Of a stretch of DNA of 64,000 nt, positions 1-7,811 are shown in pieces. Location of the stretch: the NCBI RefSeq assembly GCF_900167075.1, contig NZ_FUWH01000014.1, positions 1 to 64,000 on the forward strand, written 5' to 3'. Under the pieces are notes generated by a model that was given only the letters and a program-made list of their open reading frames with translations, made no database searches and was not told the DNA's origin. Every line of letters begins with the position of its first letter. Position 1 is the first letter of the stretch. The DNA is from Sediminibacterium ginsengisoli (GTDB lineage Bacteria; Bacteroidota; Bacteroidia; Chitinophagales; Chitinophagaceae). A program made the position numbers and the translations under genes.

Positions 1-245
1 CTGATTGAATTATAGCGGATGCTTTTCTTTTGGAAATTTTGATTGATTGAAGCAAACAATAATGTTTCGTAGGCCGACTCCATCGTTCTGAGGCTATTGT
101 CCTTATGACTAATCAAACAGTGAAGTAACAATTTGAAAATAACCTCGGCCTGTAACTTCTTCGAAAAGATATCAACTTCCGTCTCTGCAGCCAGCTCTAC
201 CAGCATATCCGAAGGAATTAACGACAAAACTTTATCAAGGAACAT
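1..245 (-). CDS. Transposase-like protein, N-terminal fragment (continues off the left edge)
   Basis: An open frame of 81 codons begins at 245 with the ribosome-binding-like stretch AAGGAAGA directly upstream and an in-frame TAA three codons before the start, so the start is well defined. The protein begins MFLDKVLSLIP and contains FSKKLQAEVIFKLLLHC and NSLRTMESAYETL. This pattern matches, from memory, the N-terminus of DDE transposases of the IS4/IS5 type common in Bacteroidota, but the catalytic domain lies outside the window. No terminal inverted repeat could be placed between 246 and 334, where the element boundary should be. It could be an intact insertion sequence or a remnant. Confidence 0.45.
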   Translation of the reverse strand, partial: MFLDKVLSLIPSDMLVELAAETEVDIFSKKLQAEVIFKLLLHCLISHKDNSLRTMESAYETLLFASINQNFQKKSIRYNSI

Positions 246-334
246 TCTTCCTTAACGTCTTTTACGCAATTTATTGTCTAATAGCAATAATTTATCTTTC
301 GAACACCTGTGGTCAGGCGACCAGCAACCGCAAA

Positions 335-880
335 TCAGCTGAGCCCTTCCAGCGTTTTACGCAAATCCCCGATCCGCCTGTTCCAGATCCTGTATAAAAT
401 GAATACCTGAACCAACATCACAAGAGCTATAATGATCAGTGCAGTTATATATTTTGTCCCGGCAAGATTCACATTGTAAAAAAAGAATAACACCAGGCCA
501 CAGGCAAACACGAGCCTTGATATAATGGAGCTAATAACATAATTTTTCAGTTTGGCGGTTCTATTTTTCAGATAATCCGTTATCGCCACGGGTTCTGCAA
601 GGTGCCTGGCAAGATGGTAACCGTAGAGATTATGTAAAAGTGGTGTAAGTACAGCAATGATCAATAGCAGGTTAATTATAAAAGGCCTGGCGGCACCATC
701 AAACATGGTATAATAACATGCTAAAAAAGCGATCCAGCCGGTTATTTCCAGTTTCATCTGCCTGCTGATGCCTTGCAGTACCGGGTGTGTCTTTTCTTTC
801 ATCATAGCCCCTAGTTCTCTTTCTGTTTTCGGATGCGGCTCAATCGATTTCCAGACCGACTTTAATTCATCATCTTCCAT
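335..880 (-). CDS. Four-helix membrane protein downstream of an ECF sigma factor
   Basis: The 181-residue product has a charged N-terminal stretch of about 45 residues (MEDDELKSVWKSI) followed by four hydrophobic segments near residues 48-62, 64-82, 115-138 and 143-165. It lies 3 bases after the sigma factor gene, third in a lipoprotein / sigma / membrane-protein operon. In Bacteroidota this position is often taken by a membrane regulator of the sigma factor, and a short cytoplasmic N-terminus followed by membrane helices would fit an anti-sigma role. However, no zinc-binding anti-sigma motif (HxxxCxxC) is present, so the role is inferred from position only. Confidence 0.75.
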   Translation of the reverse strand: MEDDELKSVWKSIEPHPKTERELGAMMKEKTHPVLQGISRQMKLEITGWIAFLACYYTMFDGAARPFIINLLLIIAVLTPLLHNLYGYHLARHLAEPVAITDYLKNRTAKLKNYVISSIISRLVFACGLVLFFFYNVNLAGTKYITALIIIALVMLVQVFILYRIWNRRIGDLRKTLEGLS

Positions 881-883
881 AAC

Positions 884-1366
884 TCATCGAATTAATTTTT
901 GAATTTTTGTTTTGATCCTGTTCAGTTTTACGCCAACATAGTTTTCAGTAATGCCCGATATTTCCGCAATCTGCTGATAGTTGAGTCCTTCCAGGTAGAG
1001 TGAGATGATCGCCTTTTCAGCCGCATCACATTGCATAAGCGCAGCAAACAAGCGCTCCTGACGTGGATCCGCTTCTTGACCGGGCAATAGGTCCGCAACA
1101 TCCGGAACAGATTCCGCATACTGTATTTCCACCTTTTTCCTACGGAAAGAACCAATCGCCGTATTCAGCGCAATACGGTACAGCCAGGTGCCTGTTCCGG
1201 AATCACCTCTGAAAGAAGGATAAGATTTCCATAACTGAAAGATGATTTCCTGGAAGAGATCTTCCCGGTCTTGGGTATTATCCCGGTATAGACGTGAAAT
1301 TTTATGGATGATACCACTATGTTCATTGATCAGCTGCAGAAATGCCGTTTCATGAGGCTGTTTCAT
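884..1366 (-). CDS. RNA polymerase sigma factor, sigma-70 ECF family
   Basis: The 160-residue length is typical of ECF sigma factors. Region 2 is seen around residues 30-75 (DREDLFQEIIFQLW, then TGTWLYRIALNTA), and region 4 around residues 110-158 (LNYQQIAEISGITENYVGVK), which is the helix-turn-helix that reads the -35 element. Its start codon overlaps the stop of the upstream small lipoprotein gene as ATGA (1363-1366), so the two are translationally coupled. The downstream membrane protein may be its regulator. The target promoters are unknown. Confidence 0.93.
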   Translation of the reverse strand: MKQPHETAFLQLINEHSGIIHKISRLYRDNTQDREDLFQEIIFQLWKSYPSFRGDSGTGTWLYRIALNTAIGSFRRKKVEIQYAESVPDVADLLPGQEADPRQERLFAALMQCDAAEKAIISLYLEGLNYQQIAEISGITENYVGVKLNRIKTKIQKLIR

Positions 1367-1557
1367 CTGGCCTTCATTGCATTTAATTCAAGTCTGAAAA
1401 CGGCAATACTGTCGAGCAGGGCTTTATTTTGCTCTTTCACCAGGTTCAGTTCTGCCTGCAGCTGTTCATCTCTCATGACCGACCGGCCTTCAGGCGACGA
1501 TTCCCGGCCACATGCTGCCACAGTAAATGCAATAGCGATGGAAAATACTTTCTTCAT
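1363..1557 (-). CDS. Small lipoprotein with coiled-coil tail
   Basis: This 64-residue protein starts with a lipoprotein signal peptide (MKKVFSIAIAFTVAAC), with Cys16 as the likely lipidated residue. The mature part is about 49 residues and rich in Glu, Gln, Leu and Arg with heptad-like spacing (QAELNLVKEQNKALLDSIAV), suggesting a short coiled coil at the membrane surface. The gene overlaps the ECF sigma gene by ATGA and is first in the operon. Such a coupled lipoprotein could act in envelope sensing for the sigma factor, but I do not recognise a family. Confidence 0.7.
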   Translation of the reverse strand: MKKVFSIAIAFTVAACGRESSPEGRSVMRDEQLQAELNLVKEQNKALLDSIAVFRLELNAMKAR

Positions 1558-1694
1558 AGCGTGATTTTAGAGAATTAGTTGAAGAAATGTATTAAAACTT
1601 ACAGATACCGCATATTTACAGACATTTTTCTTGTGGATTTTCTGTGGCCGGAGAACAGATACAGGAAGAAATGTCCCATGTTCTGTTTCCCTGT

Positions 1695-2933
1695 TCAGAA
1701 TTTCCTGAAAACGGTTGTGGCAATATGCCCGCCAAACCCAAAAGTATTACTCATTGCATAGTTCACCTGCTTGCGCTGTGCGGTATGCAGAGTGAAATTA
1801 AAGCTGTCTTTAAATTCAGGTTCGATCTCTGTTGAATTAATGGTAGGCGGAATAATGTCCGTCTGAACAGCTTTGATACATGCAATCGCTTCCACTGCGC
1901 CGGCAGCGCCCAGCAGGTGCCCGGTCATTGATTTGGTTGCGCTGATATGCAGTTTACTTTCTTTACCAAATACCCGTTCAGCCGCTTTCAATTCACTGAT
2001 ATCACCCTGCGGCGTTGAAGTAGCATGTGCATTCAGGTAATCGATTTCATGTGCCGCAAGGTTCGCGTCTTCCAGGGTGGCCAGCATTCCCAGGTAAGCC
2101 CCCTCACCTTCCGGATGCGTGCCCGTTAAATGGTAGGCATCTGCCGCCATTCCGCCGCCAACGATCTCTGCTATGATGGGCGCATTTCGTTTTACGGCAT
2201 GTTCATAGCTTTCCAGGATAATTGCACCTGCACCTTCGCCCATTACAAAGCCATCACGGTTTATGTCGAAAGGCCGGGAAGCCCCTGCAGGATTTTCATT
2301 CCGGGTCGACAATGCCTTGGAAGCATTGAAACCACCTACAGAACTTTCGGTGATCGGCGCTTCAGAACCACCGGTGATGATCATATCGGCTTTGCCCCAG
2401 CGGATATAATTGAATGCATCGATGATGGCGGTGTTCGATGTGGCACAGGCGGAAACCGTTGCGTAGTTAATACCCCTTAAACCGTATTTGATTGAAATAA
2501 TACCGGGAGCAATATCCACAATCATTTTAGGAATAAAGAAAGGGCTGAAACGCGGTGTGCCATCCCCCAGAACATATTCCCGCACCTGTTGCTCAAAAGT
2601 ACCGATGCCACCATTACCCGAACCCCAGATCACCCCGATCCGGTTCCTGTTGAGCTGCTCAAAATTGATATTACTTTGCCTGATCGCTTCCTCAACCGCT
2701 ACCAGCGCGTATTGGGTAAACAGGTCATATTTCCTCGCTTCTGATTTTTCGATATGGTTTAACGGGTCGAAATTCTTAAGCTCGCAGGCGAATTTTGTTT
2801 TAAACTTCGTTGTATCAAATTTAGTGATAGGCCCGGCACCGCTTACACCGCTGATCAGTGCCTGCCAGAAATCATCAATATTATTGCCGATGGGAGTTAT
2901 TGCTCCAAGACCTGTAATTACAACTTTTTCCAT
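1695..2933 (-). CDS. fabF: Beta-ketoacyl-ACP synthase II (KAS II)
   Basis: This 412-residue condensing enzyme elongates acyl-ACP with malonyl-ACP in fatty-acid synthesis. The Cys-His-His triad is visible: Cys163 (SACATSN), His303 (NAHATSTPQGD) and His339 (KSMTGHLLGAAG). I chose the MEKVVITG start at 2933; an upstream in-frame extension of 24 codons would translate through an operator palindrome and gives no family-like sequence. It stands alone, not beside acpP as the housekeeping copy commonly does in this phylum, and its promoter region holds two ATACC-N4-GGTAT palindromes. That suggests a TetR-regulated, possibly specialised or inducible copy. The family assignment is firm; the specialised role is inferred. 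Confidence 0.93.
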   Translation of the reverse strand: MEKVVITGLGAITPIGNNIDDFWQALISGVSGAGPITKFDTTKFKTKFACELKNFDPLNHIEKSEARKYDLFTQYALVAVEEAIRQSNINFEQLNRNRIGVIWGSGNGGIGTFEQQVREYVLGDGTPRFSPFFIPKMIVDIAPGIISIKYGLRGINYATVSACATSNTAIIDAFNYIRWGKADMIITGGSEAPITESSVGGFNASKALSTRNENPAGASRPFDINRDGFVMGEGAGAIILESYEHAVKRNAPIIAEIVGGGMAADAYHLTGTHPEGEGAYLGMLATLEDANLAAHEIDYLNAHATSTPQGDISELKAAERVFGKESKLHISATKSMTGHLLGAAGAVEAIACIKAVQTDIIPPTINSTEIEPEFKDSFNFTLHTAQRKQVNYAMSNTFGFGGHIATTVFRKF

Positions 2934-2946
2934 AATGTTGTTTTTC

Positions 2947-2964
2947 ATATACCATTTGGTATAT
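2947..2964. promoter_or_regulatory. TetR-type operator candidate in the fabF leader
   Basis: An 18-bp palindrome, ATATACCA-TT-TGGTATAT, has perfect 8-bp arms and ends 14 bases before the fabF start codon. The core ATACC-N4-GGTAT is the same as that of the second palindrome at 3016-3035, which makes a chance origin unlikely. Arms of this form are typical of TetR-family operators. No TetR gene is present in the window. Confidence 0.65.
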
Positions 2965-3002
2965 ACATGAATAAAAAAACACCCGAAAACGGAATGTTCA
3001 TT

Positions 3003-3035
3003 CAAAGATAGTTATTTTATACCGGTTGGTATAAA
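3003..3035 (-). promoter_or_regulatory. fabF promoter with embedded TetR-type operator
   Basis: Reading toward fabF, a perfect -7 element TATCTTTG lies at 3010-3003. A near-consensus -33 element TTTA lies at 3035-3032, with a 21-bp spacer. The spacer is filled by a perfect inverted repeat, TTTATACC-GGTT-GGTATAAA (3016-3035), which shares its ATACC-N4-GGTAT core with the palindrome at 2947-2964. A protein bound here would cover the core promoter, so repression is the simplest reading. A third half-site ATACC occurs at 3064-3068. Confidence 0.65.
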
Positions 3036-3161
3036 TAATTACGCTGATATTAATTCATCATCAATACCGGTCAGTTTTATTGATTAGATGTTTAAAGACA
3101 GGTAATAATGTTTACATTTAACCTTCGTTCCCCCGAAGTACTCAATCCTTAAAAAACAGTT

Positions 3162-3734
3162 ATGAGAAAACTCGTTCTCTTCATGCATATATCGCTCGAT
3201 GGTTTTGCGGCTGACATCAATAAAGGCCTGGGCTGGATCTCGTACGACAGTGAATTACAGCAATATGCCGACGCAATTGTGGCTACAGTTGGCTCGCCTG
3301 TATATGGCCGTAACACCTATGAACTGATGGCAGGTTACTGGCCAACTGTGCTCAATGATCCCAAAGCCAGCGCGCATGATAAAGCACATGCGCAATGGGT
3401 AGAAAATGCACCCAAGATTGTGCTTTCAAGGACTATGAAAAAAGCTGACTGGAATAATACTATCGTTATCAACGATCATATCAGCGAGGAAATAAATAAA
3501 CTAAAGCAACAGCCAGGTAAAGACCTTGTGATATTCGGAAGTCCTGGTCTGGCGCATTCATTAATGGAACTCGACCTGATCGACGAATACCAACTTACGC
3601 TCAATCCGGTTTTGCTGGGAAACGGCATTCCTGTATACCAGCATATACAAAACAAGACCGATCTGAAACTCGTAAAAGCCACGCCGTTAAAAAGCGGGGT
3701 TATTGGATTGCATTATGTAAAACGGCAACTCTGA
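3162..3734 (+). CDS. Dihydrofolate reductase-family protein (RibD C-terminal-like)
   Basis: This 190-residue protein has the RibD-C / DHFR-like fold pattern: N-terminal strand with SLDGF, GRNTYELM near residue 50, YWP, then FGSPGLAHSLMELDLIDEY and a C-terminal NPVLLGNG motif. Members bind NADPH and are usually called DHFR-like or YyaP-like reductases; the true substrate is unknown, and a role in folate metabolism should not be assumed. It is divergent from fabF, and two related genes lie in the window (4756-5352 and 30428-30982). Confidence 0.88.
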   Translation: MRKLVLFMHISLDGFAADINKGLGWISYDSELQQYADAIVATVGSPVYGRNTYELMAGYWPTVLNDPKASAHDKAHAQWVENAPKIVLSRTMKKADWNNTIVINDHISEEINKLKQQPGKDLVIFGSPGLAHSLMELDLIDEYQLTLNPVLLGNGIPVYQHIQNKTDLKLVKATPLKSGVIGLHYVKRQL

Positions 3735-3756
3735 TCTTTACAGCAGGAACAATGCA

Positions 3757-4188
3757 TCAGGCAATCACCGGAACTTTACTGGCCTTACCTGTAGTTGAAT
3801 TTTCCTGAATATCCAGCTCATAAGGACGGTTAAACGCTTCCTGCGACACTTTGAAATGCTGTGCCAGTTTCCGGATCACTTCTTTGGAAAGGCCTTTCTT
3901 GTAATGCAGGATATCTGAAACATAACCCTTGCTGATCCCGAGTATTTCCGCCAAATCTTTTGCTTTCAGGTGATGCGCCTGGATAAGAGAATGCAGCAAC
4001 TGGATCGGATCCAGGTGTGCAGATGACAGATGGTCTGCATCCCACTTTTCGATCAACAAGGTAAGAAGATCAATCTCGTCTCTGGTGTTTTTGTCCTTAG
4101 CCCCGGAAAATACCAGCTGTTCCAATACATTACAATATTCCCTGTATTGCTTCCTGCTGGCTATTACTTTGTATTTAAGCGTTTCCAT
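3757..4188 (-). CDS. higA: HigA-type antitoxin, XRE-family DNA-binding protein
   Basis: The 143-residue protein has an N-terminal region typical of HigA partners (residues 1-60) and a helix-turn-helix at about residues 72-115 (LKAKDLAEILGISKGYVSDI). It follows the toxin gene by 10 bases in the same direction, giving the toxin-first order characteristic of higBA. Known HigA proteins neutralise the toxin and repress the operon by binding a palindrome; a fitting palindrome lies upstream of the toxin gene at 4556-4576. The family call is good, but whether the pair is active cannot be judged. Confidence 0.88.
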   Translation of the reverse strand: METLKYKVIASRKQYREYCNVLEQLVFSGAKDKNTRDEIDLLTLLIEKWDADHLSSAHLDPIQLLHSLIQAHHLKAKDLAEILGISKGYVSDILHYKKGLSKEVIRKLAQHFKVSQEAFNRPYELDIQENSTTGKASKVPVIA

Positions 4189-4198
4189 AGTATTTATT

Positions 4199-4531
4199 TT
4201 AATAGTTACTTACCTGATATTGTGCTCCAGCATGACATAGTTTATCATAATCTGCATGAGTTCCGATCCAGCATACAAATAAATGCACCTGCTTTTCACC
4301 AAATACATACTTACAGATCAGCCTGTATTTATTACCAGCGACATTAAAAACAGCCCGGCATGAACCCCGCCCCAACAAATCTGCTCCGGGAAAAGTCAGC
4401 TGCATATCTCCCGGCAATTCCCAGTCTGCATATTTTAACACAGCAAGCCATGCATCAAAAGCAATTCTGCTCTGGGCATTCTGCCGCGCAAATATTTCTA
4501 TTGTTTCTTTTCGTATCAAATGAACTTTCAT
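4199..4531 (-). CDS. higB: HigB-family toxin (mRNA interferase)
   Basis: This 110-residue protein matches the HigB toxin family: MKVHLIRKETIEIF at the N-terminus, WELPGDMQ near residue 50, the GRGSCRAVFNVAGNKYRL core and a C-terminal WIGTHADYDKL. HigB toxins have a RelE-like fold and cut mRNA on the ribosome. I chose the start at 4531; a longer in-frame reading would run through the operator palindrome. It is the first gene of a two-gene operon with the antitoxin at 3757-4188. The key C-terminal His/Asp segment is intact, so the toxin is probably functional. Confidence 0.88.
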   Translation of the reverse strand: MKVHLIRKETIEIFARQNAQSRIAFDAWLAVLKYADWELPGDMQLTFPGADLLGRGSCRAVFNVAGNKYRLICKYVFGEKQVHLFVCWIGTHADYDKLCHAGAQYQVSNY

Positions 4532-4555
4532 AACAAAAATATGTTTTCTTTTCTG

Positions 4556-4576
4556 AAGTTCACATTTTGTGAACTT
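4556..4576. promoter_or_regulatory. Palindromic operator of the higBA operon
   Basis: A perfect inverted repeat, AAGTTCAC-ATTTT-GTGAACTT, with 8-bp arms and a 5-bp centre, lies 25 bases upstream of the higB start. Type II antitoxins usually repress their own operon by binding such a palindrome, so HigA is the probable ligand. A further half-site TGAACTT appears at 4521-4527, at the start of the higB coding region. Confidence 0.7.
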
Positions 4577-4755
4577 TATTTTTAAAATATCATTCAAAAA
4601 TATCGTTGTCCACTCCGGCATAACTTTATTGCAGCTGATCGTATATATTTTAAGCATTGAAAATGCCTGCTGCGCAAAACGCTACTCAACTGTCGCAATC
4701 GCCCCCTCTCCTTTCGGGTTATTTTCCCGAAATTCATTTTGTAAAAAATATAGTC

Positions 4756-5352
4756 ATGCGAAAAATAACCGTCCTCTCAATGATCACGCTGGATGGGGTG
4801 ATGCAGGCACCCGGCGGGCCGGAAGAAGATCCATCCGATGGCTTTCAATTCGGCGGCTGGGTTGCGCCATATGGTGACGATACCGGTAATAAAGCAATTC
4901 AGAAAGAGATGAACCAGCCCGTAGACTATCTTCTGGGCAGGAAAACTTTTGATATCTGGGCTGATTACTGGCCCAAACATGCTGCTGTATGGCCTGGCAT
5001 CAATAATGGCACCAAGTATGTTTTATCGAATACTTTAAAAAGTTCGGACTGGGAAAAAACTGTATTCCTTAAAGACATTGAGGATATTAAAAAACTGAAA
5101 AGTTCAGAAGGTCCGGATCTCCAGGTCTGGGGTAGCAGCAAACTCGTCAGGCTTTTGCTGGAACATGACCTGGTGGATGAAATGAGACTCAAGATTTACC
5201 CGCTGATCCTTGGACAAGGCAAGCACCTTTTCCCGAATGGCGCAATTCCGGCTGCATTTACATTAACAGAATGTACCGCCACATCAAAAAGTGTGATTCT
5301 CGCCAGTTATTCCCGGTCGGGAGAAGTTAAAACCGGCGATCTGACCGTCTAA
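4756..5352 (+). CDS. Dihydrofolate reductase-family protein (RibD C-terminal-like)
   Basis: This 198-residue protein starts MRKITVLSMITLDGVMQAPGG and shows the same family signature as the protein at 3162: TLDG, GRKTFDIWADYWP, an internal WGSSKLVRLLLEHDLVDE and a C-terminal YPLILGQGKHLF. It is likely an NADPH-binding reductase of unknown substrate. An upstream in-frame ATG at 4657 would add 33 residues without family resemblance and was rejected as the start. It is followed after 48 bases by a VOC-family gene in the same direction. Confidence 0.87.
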   Translation: MRKITVLSMITLDGVMQAPGGPEEDPSDGFQFGGWVAPYGDDTGNKAIQKEMNQPVDYLLGRKTFDIWADYWPKHAAVWPGINNGTKYVLSNTLKSSDWEKTVFLKDIEDIKKLKSSEGPDLQVWGSSKLVRLLLEHDLVDEMRLKIYPLILGQGKHLFPNGAIPAAFTLTECTATSKSVILASYSRSGEVKTGDLTV

Positions 5353-5400
5353 AAAAACCGATCAAATTCCGTATTATTACCATACAAAAAACAACTGAGC

Positions 5401-5772
5401 ATGAAAAAAGTAACTGGCATCGGTGGCATTTTCTTTAAATGCGAAGACACTGCAAAAATGAAAGCCTGGTATGCCCAAAATCTCGGCATCGAATCCGGCG
5501 AATATGGCGGCGGGTTCGAATGGCAGGAGAAAGAATCGGGCAAGGATGGCTATACCGCCTGGAATACTTTCCCGGCTGACACTAAATATTTCGATCCTTC
5601 CAGGAAAGAGTTCATGATCAATTACCGTGTAGCAGATCTTGTGGGCCTCGTAGCGCAGTTAAAGGATGCCGGCGTTACTATTATCGATGAGATCGCTACG
5701 TATGATTATGGTAAATTTGTGCATATCCTCGACCCGGAAGGAAATGCTATCGAACTCTGGGAACCGGCTTAG
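5401..5772 (+). CDS. VOC (glyoxalase/bleomycin-resistance fold) family protein
   Basis: The 123-residue protein has two beta-alpha-beta-beta-beta modules typical of the vicinal oxygen chelate superfamily. The first is GIGGIFFKCEDTAKMKAWYAQNLG and the second ends HILDPEGNAIELWEP; the stretch DPEGNAIELW is a classic C-terminal signature containing the metal-ligand Glu. Many such single-domain proteins are dioxygenases, lyases or drug-binding proteins and the substrate cannot be read from sequence. It sits between a DHFR-like gene and an AraC regulator, all in the same direction. Confidence 0.88.
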   Translation: MKKVTGIGGIFFKCEDTAKMKAWYAQNLGIESGEYGGGFEWQEKESGKDGYTAWNTFPADTKYFDPSRKEFMINYRVADLVGLVAQLKDAGVTIIDEIATYDYGKFVHILDPEGNAIELWEPA

Positions 5773-5857
5773 ACCTGCATCACTCAGAAATCTATACAGT
5801 ACAAAGGGGCAAATTCGGATTTGAGTTTGTCCCTTTTGCATCCGGTTCAATCCTGTT

Positions 5858-6613
5858 ATGAACACCGATTTCTATTATAAATTCGTCAACCCCGACACAT
5901 CACTTTCCGCTTTCGTGGAAAGTATCGGCATGTTCCACAATCCTTCAGATGAACCGAAAGAAGTGGTGGTAATGCCAGACGGGAGGGTCGACCTGTTCTT
6001 TTCAAAAACGGGCTCCGGGCCATTCCGGGTAATGCTGATCGGACTGGAGACTGCACCGGAAAAAAGAATCGTTGCACCGCATACCTTAAACTATGTAGTC
6101 AGTTTCAGACCTCTTGCTGTTGAATATATTCTCCGTACCTCCATTGCCGGCATCCTGGATACAGCCCGGGATCTCGACAGCCATTTCTGGGATTTCAATG
6201 AAACCGACCTGGCAGATTTTGAATCATTCCATAAAAAAGCATCACAAACCATAACCACTCTCCTGCCGCAAGAAACGGAAGCGAAAAAGTTACAGCTGTT
6301 CAGTCTGATCTATTCGTCCAACGGCGAAATGAGTGTTAAAGAGCTTTCGGAGAAAGTATTCTGGAGCAGCAGGCAGATCAACCGTTATTTCAACCAGCAA
6401 CTGGGCCTTTCATTAAAAGCGTATTGTAATATCCTTCGCTTCAGGGCCTCGCTTGAACACATTGCACAGGGGCGCTTATTCCCTGAATTGAATTTCACCG
6501 ACCAGGCACATTTCATCAAGGAAATCAAAAAATTCTCCGGTGTGGTTCCGAAAGAATTATCCAGGAACAAGAATGACCGATTTATACTATTATCCGTGCT
6601 GAAGCAAAAATAA
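5858..6613 (+). CDS. AraC-family transcriptional regulator
   Basis: This 251-residue protein has an N-terminal sensor region (about 1-145; PDGRVDLFFS and LNYVVSFRPLAVEYIL) of the kind found before Bacteroidota AraC domains. A C-terminal double helix-turn-helix follows (about 150-245): MSVKELSEKVFWSSRQINRYF, then TDQAHFIKEIKKFSGVVPKE, the hallmark second helix with FxGxxPxE-like ending. It ends 30 bases before the FAD monooxygenase gene, so it probably controls that gene. No inducer can be deduced. Confidence 0.9.
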   Translation: MNTDFYYKFVNPDTSLSAFVESIGMFHNPSDEPKEVVVMPDGRVDLFFSKTGSGPFRVMLIGLETAPEKRIVAPHTLNYVVSFRPLAVEYILRTSIAGILDTARDLDSHFWDFNETDLADFESFHKKASQTITTLLPQETEAKKLQLFSLIYSSNGEMSVKELSEKVFWSSRQINRYFNQQLGLSLKAYCNILRFRASLEHIAQGRLFPELNFTDQAHFIKEIKKFSGVVPKELSRNKNDRFILLSVLKQK

Positions 6614-6643
6614 TTTTGTGTTGTCAAACTAAAAATCTGAGAC

Positions 6644-7801
6644 ATGAAATTGAAGAATAAGAAGATCGCCATTATCGGCGGCGGCCCCGGCGGATTAACA
6701 CTTGCAAGGCTTCTGCAGCTTAAGGATGCGATAGTAGCGGTATACGAAAGAGACCTGGATAAAAATGCCCGCGTACAGGGCTCTCCGCTCGACCTCCACG
6801 ATGAATCCGGTCTGGCAGCATTACGCAAGGCCGGGCTTTTAAATGAGTTTAAACAAAATTTTCTTCCCGGCGCAGACAAAATGCAGCTCATGAATGAACA
6901 GGCTGTGATCTTTTTCAGCGATCACGCCACCAAGCCTGAAGAAAATTATGGTGCGGAACATTTTCGCCCCGAAATAGACCGGGGCGCATTAAGAAAGATC
7001 CTGCTGGAATCGCTGAAGCCTGGTACTGTTATATGGAACAGTCATTTTATTTCGATGGAAAAAAAAGGCTCCGGCTGGCTGATCCATTTTAAAAACGGTT
7101 TATCAGCAGAAGCGGATATTGTGATTGCCGCCGATGGAGCCAATTCGAAGCTCCGGCCGTATATCACAGACATCAAACCGTTTTATTCAGGCATTACCAT
7201 GCTGGAAGGAAATGTATACGATGCACAAAAGAATGTTCCTCATATTGCCGCATTGCTGAAAGGAGGAAAGATCATGGCATTCGGACATGAGAAATGCCTG
7301 TTAATGGGGCAGAAAGGAAACGGCGAGATCGGATTCTATGCCAGTATTAAAACAGATGCCGCCTGGGCAGCCGATAACGGACTCGATTACGCAGACAATA
7401 CGCAGATACTGGCCTGGTTCAAAAAAGAATACCCCGAATGGAGCAGCACCTGGCATGAATTGTTTGAAAACGCTTCCCCGCCATTTATCCCCCGCCCCAT
7501 CTATTGTATGCCTTTGGACCAAAACTGGGAATCTCAATCCAACTTAACCATGCTTGGCGATGCAGCTCATGTGATGCCACCCTTCGCCGGCGAAGGTGTA
7601 AACATGGCCATGCTGGATGCCTTGGAGCTGAGTGAATGTTTAACGGCTGATGATTACAGCACATTAAAAGAAGCCATTTCCGTTTATGAAACCCGTATGC
7701 GCAAAAGGGCAGCCGGAGCAGCGGAAGAATCGCTTGTAAACGGAGAACGCATGCATTCGAAGGAAGCGCTGAACCTGATGCTGAATATATTTGCCCGGTA
7801 A
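6644..7801 (+). CDS. FAD-dependent monooxygenase, TetX-like
   Basis: This 385-residue group A flavin monooxygenase shows the FAD Rossmann motif GGGPGG (residues 12-17), the NAD(P)H/FAD DG motif at residues 164-165 (AADGANSKLR) and GDAAHVMPPFAGEGVN (305-320) that binds the FAD ribityl chain. Its overall pattern (ARVQGSPLDLH at 42-52, EIDRGALRKILLESL at 110-124, TVIW) closely follows the tetracycline-hydroxylating TetX proteins. It is shorter at the N-terminus than TetX and the substrate-pocket residues differ, so tetracycline activity is not established. An AraC gene lies 30 bases upstream, and a -7-like TAATTTTG (6611-6618) precedes it. A hairpin terminator follows. Confidence 0.9.
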   Translation: MKLKNKKIAIIGGGPGGLTLARLLQLKDAIVAVYERDLDKNARVQGSPLDLHDESGLAALRKAGLLNEFKQNFLPGADKMQLMNEQAVIFFSDHATKPEENYGAEHFRPEIDRGALRKILLESLKPGTVIWNSHFISMEKKGSGWLIHFKNGLSAEADIVIAADGANSKLRPYITDIKPFYSGITMLEGNVYDAQKNVPHIAALLKGGKIMAFGHEKCLLMGQKGNGEIGFYASIKTDAAWAADNGLDYADNTQILAWFKKEYPEWSSTWHELFENASPPFIPRPIYCMPLDQNWESQSNLTMLGDAAHVMPPFAGEGVNMAMLDALELSECLTADDYSTLKEAISVYETRMRKRAAGAAEESLVNGERMHSKEALNLMLNIFAR

Positions 7802-7811
7802 TAACTGCTAT

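Noticed and set aside
3162..5352. DHFR-like genes read as trimethoprim-resistance dihydrofolate reductases
   Set aside because: They carry RibD C-terminal signatures rather than folA/dfr motifs, so folate-pathway function is not supported.
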